Assembly (NCBI GenBank): GCA_036522155.1
Contig: DATDGI010000314.1
Location: 1 to 19,495 of the forward strand
DNA: 19,495 nt
Direction of reading: 5' to 3'
DNA from: UBA9676 sp036522155
GTDB lineage: Bacteria > Actinomycetota > Actinomycetes > Streptosporangiales > Streptosporangiaceae
This document shows positions 1-4,854 of the stretch, piece after piece; the first letter of the stretch is position 1; every line of letters begins with the position of its first letter. The position numbers were made by a program, and so were the translations under genes. The notes under the pieces are model-generated. The model was given only the letters and a program-made list of their open reading frames with translations. It did no database searches and had not been told where the DNA came from.

Positions 1-548
1 AGCGTGACCGGTGGGAGGCCAGACTGCAGTGCCGCCGCGTTGACGCTGGGAGCGAACCAGGCGACGTCGGCCAGCAGCACGAGGAGAGCCGCGGGCAGCA
101 CCAGCCAGTAACGCCGCAGCCGGGCAGTCGGCCCCGTCAACCGCCCGAGGCGCCGACGCAGTGCCCGGGCCAGGCTCAGGGCGCCAGAAACTCCCCGCCT
201 TGGGGCCGTCGCACGCGGGATGCCCGCACGGTCTTCGGCGCCGGCCGCCGGGAACCACCTGCTTTCGCCGCCACCACCAGAGCCGCCATGCCGTCCCCGC
301 CGCCCTCCGGAATGGCCTTTGGGTTCCGGTTCCGGGGCCGGGGGGTCGAAGTCACCTTTCTTCACGCCATCCAGGAATGCGCGCCATTCGGGCATAGCGA
401 ACGTAAGAACATCCCCGCTGGGATCTCGCGAGTTCCGTACTGTGACCTTGTCCCGTACTATTGCGACCTCGACACAGGCTCCGTTGCCAGCGCTACTGCA
501 CGCCCTTTGCCAGACGAGCGTAAGCCTCGTTGAAAAGGTTCCAGACAT
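1..548 (-). CDS. DUF397 domain protein with membrane-anchored extension (partial, 3' end outside window)
   Basis: The frame is open from an ATG at 548 to the window edge, giving 182 residues with no stop. Residues about 13-72 are a DUF397 domain: a W-x-R start, the GNGACVEVA core, a VRNSRDPSGDVLTF segment and the closing PEWRAFLDGVKKGDFD. DUF397 proteins are usually 60-90 residues and end there. This one continues through a Pro/Glu stretch, a Gly/Arg-rich linker (about 78-100) and a basic stretch into a hydrophobic segment at about 147-168 (YWLVLPAALLVLLADVAWF), then leaves the window. Third positions stay GC-rich across the linker, which supports one continuous frame. A GGGG lies 5 bases before the ATG. 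It is the third gene of a run headed by the DUF5753 regulator. DUF397 proteins partner such regulators in actinomycetes; membrane anchoring is my inference. The N-terminal 15 residues are uncertain because another frame (493-564) overlaps them. Confidence 0.65.
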   Translation of the reverse strand, partial: MSGTFSTRLTLVWQRACSSAGNGACVEVAIVRDKVTVRNSRDPSGDVLTFAMPEWRAFLDGVKKGDFDPPAPEPEPKGHSGGRRGRHGGSGGGGESRWFPAAGAEDRAGIPRATAPRRGVSGALSLARALRRRLGRLTGPTARLRRYWLVLPAALLVLLADVAWFAPSVNAAALQSGLPPVT

Positions 549-668
549 CGATACCCCAAGTCATCCTTGTGGTAGCTGGCAGGTTCAAAAGTTACTAGCC
601 AGTAGCATCTGGCCGACGGCAATCCCGGCCGACTGTCCGGCTTGGCTGAGCGTCGTGGAAGTGTGGGT

Positions 669-884
669 TCAGGAGCTGTGATCGTACGTGCCGTCTTTGG
701 CGCCGAGCAGGAATGCGCGCCAGGCGACGGCCCCACACCTGAGGATTGGCCCCTCAAGGTTCTTGGAGTCACGGATGGCGATCATGCCATCGATAGAGGC
801 GAGCTCAACGCACGCCCCATTGTTAGCACTGCTCTGCGCCTTACGCCAGGCGAGTTCAGGGCCTGGCGAACCTTTTTCGCCCAT
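669..884 (-). CDS. Stand-alone DUF397 domain protein
   Basis: This is a 71-residue protein and almost all of it is DUF397. It contains WRKAQSSANNGACVELA, an IAIRDSKNLEGPIL segment and the WRAFLLGAKDGTYD end. I chose the ATG at 884 because AAGGGGAACGG stands immediately before it. A GTG at 917 is in frame but lacks a clear ribosome site and would add 11 residues of no family character. The gene starts about 50 bases after the stop of the DUF5753 regulator on the same strand. In Streptomyces, DUF397 proteins (BldB/WhiJ-associated type) are encoded beside such regulators and are thought to modulate them, by contact or as antagonists. Its neighbour downstream carries a second DUF397 domain, so the regulator may have two alternative partners. 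Domain assignment is firm; molecular role is inference. Confidence 0.85.
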   Translation of the reverse strand: MGEKGSPGPELAWRKAQSSANNGACVELASIDGMIAIRDSKNLEGPILRCGAVAWRAFLLGAKDGTYDHSS

Positions 885-934
885 CCGTTCCCCTTGAAGG
901 TCATAGGACTGCGGCACACCAGCTAGGGAGCTGG

Positions 935-1861
935 CTAACTTGTCTTGAAGATCTCGCCGAGCCGCGCCATCAGATCAAGTGACTGCTGCTGACTGAGCGA
1001 GAGCGTACACAGGCGGTCGAAGACCTGGGTGTATCTTCCCACATCTGAAGCCTTCTCCAGGTACATCTGCCCCACGAGTCCATCTACGTAAACCACGCCT
1101 GGAACCGGTGGCGTGAACGTGAGCAGGGTGAACGTGCTGTCCTGAGCGGGGTAGGCGCCAGCGCTGTAGGGCAGCACCCGCACGTTGACGTTCGGCAGGG
1201 CGCACGCTTCGATGACGCGGTCCATCTGGGCCGCCATAACCAGTGGCCCGCCCACCACCCTGTGCAGGACTGCCTCATCAATGACCACCGCGAACTCTGG
1301 TGGATCATCCCGGGTAAGAACGGCCTGCCGACCACGGCGAACCTCGATTCGCTGGTCGATCCCAGCCGGGCTGAGCCGGGGCAGGGCCGCCTCGTGAATC
1401 GCCCGGGCATAGTCGGAGGTCTGCAGCAGCCCGGGGAACACTCCCGGTTCGAAGTCGCTGATCGAAACGGCAGCGGATTCCAGGCCCACATAGGTCGCAT
1501 AGGGCAGGTCGAAGGGCTGCCACCAGGCTTGTTCGCGCCCCTCTTTGGCCAAGGTGGCCAGATGCTCGCGCTGCTCAGGGTCATCGACGCGGTAAAGGCC
1601 GCAGAGGTCACGGATGTCCCTGGCGCTGGCACCCCGCTGGCCGGTTTCCAGCCTGCTCACCTTCGAGGGGGACACCAGCAGGGCGTCGGCCACCTGCTCC
1701 ACGGTCATCCCGGCGTCCGTGCGCAAAGCACGCAGCAGCGCGCCGAGTTCACGACGGCGAACTGTGGGACTGCGGGCATCCGCCACGCGTGGCCGCTCCT
1801 TCCCGTGGGTGTTCGTCAGCGTCACCACAGGACCGGGACCCTTGGCTTGCGCAGGAGACAT
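935..1861 (-). CDS. Helix-turn-helix (XRE-type) regulator with DUF5753 domain
   Basis: This 308-residue protein has an XRE-type helix-turn-helix at about residues 36-92 (LGALLRALRTDAGMTVEQVA, then SPSKVSRLETGQRG). A DUF5753 domain runs from about 115 to 300, with the usual WWQPFDLPYATYVGLE and FEPGVFPGLLQTSDYARAI segments. Proteins of this build are DNA-binding regulators of actinomycete differentiation and secondary metabolism and are normally paired with DUF397 proteins. Two such partners follow it here on the same strand. I chose the ATG at 1861 because upstream residues are not family-like and because an inverted repeat that could be its own operator lies just 5' of it. A GTG at 1954 is in frame and would give 339 residues. 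No strong ribosome site is seen before either start. The family is certain; targets are unknown. Confidence 0.88.
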   Translation of the reverse strand: MSPAQAKGPGPVVTLTNTHGKERPRVADARSPTVRRRELGALLRALRTDAGMTVEQVADALLVSPSKVSRLETGQRGASARDIRDLCGLYRVDDPEQREHLATLAKEGREQAWWQPFDLPYATYVGLESAAVSISDFEPGVFPGLLQTSDYARAIHEAALPRLSPAGIDQRIEVRRGRQAVLTRDDPPEFAVVIDEAVLHRVVGGPLVMAAQMDRVIEACALPNVNVRVLPYSAGAYPAQDSTFTLLTFTPPVPGVVYVDGLVGQMYLEKASDVGRYTQVFDRLCTLSLSQQQSLDLMARLGEIFKTS

Positions 1862-1865
1862 TGCT

Positions 1866-1894
1866 TTTGGCACTTGCCAAACGCGCTTGCCAAA
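1866..1894. promoter_or_regulatory. Candidate operator: TTTGGCA-CT-TGCCAAA plus a third half-site
   Basis: A perfect inverted repeat with 7-base arms, TTTGGCACTTGCCAAA, lies at 1866-1881. A further copy of CTTGCCAAA (first copy 1873-1881) occurs 13 bases on, at 1886-1894. The cluster sits 5 bases upstream of the ATG chosen for the DUF5753 regulator. That position suits autoregulation by the dimeric helix-turn-helix protein. The repeat is seen directly; the protein that binds it is inferred. If translation really began at 1954 the repeat would be within coding sequence. Confidence 0.45.
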
Positions 1895-2048
1895 GCGACC
1901 ATTGAAGCAGAAACGAGCAACATCCTCAAGCGGAACGCCCGGTGTGTCACACAACAGTGATCATCGGGGCCGTAGACGGACCGCCGCTGACGCCAGGGGG
2001 CCCGGCGGCAGAGAGGAGGCGCGTTTCCTTGGTCCGCGACCTCAGCGG

Positions 2049-2076
2049 CCATTTCCGGCCCGTCCCCGGGAAATGG
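2049..2076. repeat. Inverted repeat, 8-bp arms
   Basis: CCATTTCC (2049-2056) is matched by GGAAATGG (2069-2076) around a 12-base centre. It is one of four inverted repeats within 300 bases before and within the start of the zinc-type gene. No T-run follows, so a classical terminator is unlikely. Confidence 0.5.
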
Positions 2077-2172
2077 TCCCGCGTCGGCGATGCAGCGCGG
2101 CACCGCGACGCCCCCCGTCCGGCCTGAAACGGCGATTGCAGTCAGTAGCCGGGCATTCCTTACCGACACAAA

Positions 2173-2202
2173 GCTGGACCGATGCTGTCACATCGGTCCA
2201 GC
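2173..2202. repeat. Perfect 12-bp inverted repeat (hairpin or operator)
   Basis: GCTGGACCGATG (2173-2184) and CATCGGTCCAGC (2191-2202) are exact reverse complements around the 6-base centre CTGTCA. The repeat ends 44 bases before the proposed start of the zinc-type gene. It could be the binding site of a dimeric repressor or an RNA hairpin in the leader. There is no T-run on either side that would make it a standard terminator. The symmetry is seen directly; function is inference. Confidence 0.6.
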
Positions 2203-2246
2203 CGATACACCATCCCGGCTCTTGGGTGAGCGGAAGGAACAGTGTC

Positions 2247-2567
2247 TTGATCAACGTACCCAGCCCGAGCAGCGAAAACAAGGTGCGGAACCGCCTTGTT
2301 CGCTGGCTGCGGAACTGCCTGGAAAGAGCCGGGAACCGGCTCTTCGCCAGCAGCGATCGGGCCGCGGACGAGCAGGGCTGGCAGGTCACTCGCCGTCACG
2401 GCGGGCTGAGCCGCCGACACCGGGATCCCCGTTTTGATGGCCTCATCGGCTGCCCCTGCTGCCACGGCAACGGGGAGGCCGGCGGCTCGGTTTGCCGGCC
2501 CTGCCGGGGAACCGGCCGGCTGACCAGAGGCCAGAACGGCCCGGACTGCACAGGGACCGCGGCATGA
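2247..2567 (+). CDS. Small protein with two CxxCxGxG zinc-binding-type repeats
   Basis: This is 106 residues from a TTG at 2247, which has a good ribosome site (GGAAGGAA, 2232-2239, 7 bases away). A GTG at 2226 is an in-frame alternative with no such site. The N-terminal half is basic and helical (RNRLVRWLRNCLERAGNRLF), followed by ASSDRAADEQGWQV and an RHRDPRFD segment. The C-terminal part has two DnaJ-type motifs, CPCCHGNG (C69, C72) and CRPCRGTG (C83, C86), the pattern that binds one zinc ion. I recall short actinomycete proteins of unknown function with a similar ASSD...GW...YRDPRFD core. Its stop overlaps the next start as ATGA, so the two genes are translationally coupled. The zinc site is likely; a role in nucleic-acid or protein binding is only a guess. 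Confidence 0.7.
   Translation: MINVPSPSSENKVRNRLVRWLRNCLERAGNRLFASSDRAADEQGWQVTRRHGGLSRRHRDPRFDGLIGCPCCHGNGEAGGSVCRPCRGTGRLTRGQNGPDCTGTAA
2277..2300. repeat. Imperfect hairpin in the 5' part of the zinc-type gene
   Basis: AACAAGG, then a single bulged T, then GCGG, can pair with CCGC-CTTGTT across an AA turn. The pairing is about ten base pairs with one bulge. It lies in coding sequence shortly after the proposed start, where RNA structure could affect translation. Confidence 0.35.
2324..2344. repeat. Perfect 9-bp hairpin within the zinc-type gene
   Basis: AAGAGCCGG (2324-2332) and CCGGCTCTT (2336-2344) are exact reverse complements around GAA. This follows the imperfect hairpin at 2277-2300. 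Both are inside the reading frame (codons for ERAGNRLF), so the symmetry may be partly accidental, but the density of repeats here is unusual. Confidence 0.45.
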
Positions 2568-3151
2568 TCCGCCCCCGGCCGCGCCGGCGCAGCGAGGCGC
2601 AACTCGCCGCCGACCTGAACGACCTGCTACGGCCGTACCGGAGCAGCCCGTTCGGGGCGCCATGGCGGTGGCGATACGAGCTCGCGCTGGTGGCCGGCCT
2701 CACCATGGCAGCAGTGATCCTGCTCCGCCTGGTGGGCGCCGAAGCGACGGTCCTCGCCGCCTCCGCCCTGGCCGGCCTGCTGTCACCGCCCTGGCCGCCA
2801 CCGCTCAGGGCGGCCGCCTGGCACGTCATCACGCCGCACCGGCTCAGGTCCGGGATGGCGCACGCGCGGATCCAGTCCCGGCGCGGACGGCTGCCGTTCA
2901 TCGTCCGCACCTTGACCACTCCGTACGGCGAGCGGGTGCTGCTCTGGTGCCGGGCGGGCACCTCGGCCGAGGACCTGCGCTCGGCCCGGGCCCTGCTCCG
3001 CGCCGCCTGCTGGGCGAGCGACATCCAGGTCACCGCCGACGAACAGGGCGCCCACCTGGTGTGCGTGGATGTCATCAGGCGCGGGCCGGTGGATGACGAT
3101 CACCCGGACGACGCCGGGCACGACCCGGCCGCCTGGCCCCACGCCGCCTGA
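2564..3151 (+). CDS. Two-pass membrane protein, resembling proteins of actinomycete integrative conjugative elements
   Basis: This is 195 residues from the ATG at 2564, which overlaps the previous stop as ATGA. CAGGGA stands upstream as a ribosome site. A basic N-terminus (IRPRPRRR) is followed by two hydrophobic segments at about residues 39-57 and 61-77. A soluble part follows with GERVLLWCRAGTSAEDLRSA, ALLRAACWASDIQV and HLVCVDVIRR, then an acidic tail. From memory, membrane proteins with this layout and a closing VDVIRRD-like segment are encoded next to FtsK/SpoIIIE-type transfer genes in actinomycete integrative and conjugative elements, and a similar domain forms the N-terminus of some transfer ATPases. 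No transfer ATPase, replication gene or integrase is present here. If the relation is right, this pair is a relic or a captured fragment. Membrane topology is well supported; the element link is inference. Confidence 0.72.
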   Translation: MIRPRPRRRSEAQLAADLNDLLRPYRSSPFGAPWRWRYELALVAGLTMAAVILLRLVGAEATVLAASALAGLLSPPWPPPLRAAAWHVITPHRLRSGMAHARIQSRRGRLPFIVRTLTTPYGERVLLWCRAGTSAEDLRSARALLRAACWASDIQVTADEQGAHLVCVDVIRRGPVDDDHPDDAGHDPAAWPHAA

Positions 3152-3172
3152 CTATATGCGGGGGCGGCCCGG

Positions 3173-3328
3173 CTACCCGCTGTCGCGCGCCCGCAGGCGG
3201 GCCCGCAGCGCCGCGCATTCCTGCTCGAGCTCGGCGACCCGCGCCTCAAGTGCCAGGATGCGCTGGATCCCCTCCAGCCCAGCCTCAGCCGACCCGCTCG
3301 ATGATGGTCGCGTTCGCCTGCCCGCCAC
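3173..3328 (-). CDS. Possible coiled-coil miniprotein overlapping the thiolase 3' end
   Basis: After the thiolase stop, another frame on the same strand encodes LEGIQRILALEARVAELEQE and continues CAALRARLRARDSG before a TAG at 3173. Hydrophobic residues fall at alternating 3- and 4-residue steps (I, L, V, L, C, L, L), a clean leucine-zipper heptad pattern with charged residues between. That is unlikely to arise by chance. The start is unclear. A GTG at 3328 gives 51 residues overlapping the thiolase by 44 bases, but its only purine-rich site abuts the codon. A CTG at 3277 gives 34 residues. It is in a different frame from the thiolase, so a C-terminal extension would need a frameshift. Thiolases normally end where this one does. 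It could be a small dimerising protein or a remnant of a longer gene. Confidence 0.4.
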   Translation of the reverse strand: MAGRRTRPSSSGSAEAGLEGIQRILALEARVAELEQECAALRARLRARDSG

Positions 3329-4433
3329 CCTCGCACATGGTCTGCAGCCCGTACCGGCCGCCGGTGCGCTCCAGTTCGTGCACCAGCTTGGTCATCAGCA
3401 CGGCACCGGTCGCGCCGAGCGGATGCCCGAGCGCGATGGCACCGCCGTTTGGATTCGTCTTGCCGAGCGAGGCGCCGGTGTCGGCGGACCAGGCGATAAG
3501 CACCGGCGCGAACGCCTCGTTGACCTCGAACACGTCGATGTCGCCGATGCCCAGCCCGGCCCGGGTGAGCACCTGCTCGGTGGCCGGGATCGGCGCGGTG
3601 AGCATGAACACCGGGTCGCCGCCGGTGACCGCCAGGGCCACGATCCGCGCGCGCGGGGTGAGCCCGTAACGCTCGATCGCCTCCCCGGACGCGACCAGCA
3701 CCGCCGCCGCCCCGTCGGAAATCTGGGATGCGGTCGCGGCGGTGATCTCCCAGCCCTCGCGCAGCGGCGCGAGCGCGGCCATCTTGGCCAGCGTGGTGTC
3801 GCGGCGCGGCCCTTCGTCCACGCTCAGCCCGTTCACCGGCGCGATCTCCCGCTCGAACCGGCCCTCGTCGATGGCCGCCACCGCCCGCCGGTGGCTCTCC
3901 AGCGCGAACTCCTCCAGCTGCGCCCGCTTGATCCCCCACTTCTCGCAGACCAGCTGCGCGCCGCGGAACTGGGAGATCTCCTGGTCGCCGTACCGTTCAC
4001 GCCAGCCCTCGCCGAACGGCAGCGGCATGCCCTTCTCGGCCGCCAGCATCACCGACGACCCCATCGGGACCACGCTCATGCTCTCCACGCCGGCCGCCAC
4101 CACCAGGTCCTGCGTCCCGGACAGCACGGCCTGGGCGGCGAAGTGGACCGCCTGCTGCGACGAGCCGCACTGGCGGTCGATGGTCACCCCCGGCACGTGC
4201 TCGGGCAGCCCGGCCGACAGCCACGCCTGCCGCGCGATGTCCAGCGACTGCGGCCCGATCTGGGAGACGCACCCCATGATCACGTCCTCGACCGCGCTGG
4301 GGTCGGCGCCGCTGCGCGCCATCAGCTCCTTGAGCGCATGCGCGGCCAGGTCCACCGGGTTCAGCCCGGCCAGCCCGCCGTTGCGCCTGCCAACCGGGGT
4401 ACGGACCGCCCCGGCGATGTATGCCTCCGTCAC
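3285..4433 (-). CDS. Acetyl-CoA C-acyltransferase (thiolase)
   Basis: This 382-residue thiolase reversibly condenses two acyl-CoA units (acetoacetyl-CoA synthesis) or cleaves 3-ketoacyl-CoA in fatty acid breakdown. All catalytic parts are present: the nucleophile Cys89 in DRQCGSSQQA, NEAF at about 305-308, His337 in GHPLGATG and the second Cys367 in MCEGGGQ. Its length is normal for the family. I chose the GTG at 4433 because GGAGGGAAACC lies immediately before it and the protein then begins TEAYIAGAVRTPVGRR, the normal family start. An ATG five codons earlier would place the ribosome site inside the gene. No other beta-oxidation genes are adjacent, so substrate chain length cannot be read from context. 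It is transcribed away from the small membrane protein at 4663. Confidence 0.95.
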   Translation of the reverse strand: MTEAYIAGAVRTPVGRRNGGLAGLNPVDLAAHALKELMARSGADPSAVEDVIMGCVSQIGPQSLDIARQAWLSAGLPEHVPGVTIDRQCGSSQQAVHFAAQAVLSGTQDLVVAAGVESMSVVPMGSSVMLAAEKGMPLPFGEGWRERYGDQEISQFRGAQLVCEKWGIKRAQLEEFALESHRRAVAAIDEGRFEREIAPVNGLSVDEGPRRDTTLAKMAALAPLREGWEITAATASQISDGAAAVLVASGEAIERYGLTPRARIVALAVTGGDPVFMLTAPIPATEQVLTRAGLGIGDIDVFEVNEAFAPVLIAWSADTGASLGKTNPNGGAIALGHPLGATGAVLMTKLVHELERTGGRYGLQTMCEGGGQANATIIERVG

Positions 4434-4662
4434 GGTTTCCCTCCGCACGCCTGGTGGGTGAGCCCGCCACCCCTCGATGTTACCGCCGGGTTAACGTCAA
4501 AACCCATGGCGGCCAAACGGCGGATGCCGCCCACCGCCGTATCCCCACGGCACCATTGCCTGGCGGGCCGGGAACTGACCCGCCGTCGGTGCCCGGCCCT
4601 ATGCTCGTACCCGGGAAACCCCGGCTGGACCCGGGATCCGGCGCAGCGCCAGGAGGTGTGCG

Positions 4663-4833
4663 ATGACCACCGGGCTGATCCTGCTGGGCCTGATCGCCGT
4701 CCTGGTGGCGCTGGGCTGGGCCAGGTTCCGCCGCCGGCTGGGCATGAGCACCTCCGGCCGGGCGTGGCTGACCGTCGTGGCCGTCGTGGTGATCGGCGTG
4801 CTGGCCCTGTGGGCGTACAGCACGCACGGGTGA
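4663..4833 (+). CDS. Small two-pass membrane protein of unknown function
   Basis: This is a 56-residue protein with a strong ribosome site: AGGAGG at 4651-4656, six bases before the ATG. It has two hydrophobic helices (LILLGLIAVLVALGWA and WLTVVAVVVIGVLALWAY) joined by a short basic loop, FRRRLGMSTSGR. A weak promoter may lie upstream, with TATGCT at 4600-4605. It diverges from the thiolase and converges on the phosphatase gene, with 21 bases between the two stops. I recognise no family. The ribosome site, codon use and protein character make it a real gene. Confidence 0.8.
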   Translation: MTTGLILLGLIAVLVALGWARFRRRLGMSTSGRAWLTVVAVVVIGVLALWAYSTHG

Positions 4834-4854
4834 CCCGGGCGGTACCGGCCGCAG

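Larger units (their letters stand above)
1862..2246. other. 385-base divergent intergenic region with inverted repeats
   Basis: This region separates the minus-strand DUF5753 regulator from the plus-strand zinc-type/membrane gene pair. I see no convincing gene in it. It holds the candidate operator near 1866-1894, an 8-bp inverted repeat at 2049-2076 and a perfect 12-bp inverted repeat at 2173-2202. A possible -35 (TTGCAG, 2136-2141) has no good -10 at the right distance, so the promoter of the plus-strand pair is not identified. Short open frames here read like chance frames in GC-rich DNA. Confidence 0.6.

Noticed and set aside
220..681. 153-codon plus-strand frame
   Set aside because: It lies opposite the DUF397 genes, whose conserved motifs on the minus strand are clear; the plus product has no family character.
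1262..1960. 232-codon plus-strand frame opposite the DUF5753 regulator
   Set aside because: The minus-strand protein matches a well-known family over its whole length; the antisense frame follows from GC-rich codons.
4470..4500. Possible thiolase promoter: TTGACG and TAACAT boxes on the minus strand
   Set aside because: The boxes are only 12 bases apart, too close for a standard promoter, so it is not listed as a feature.
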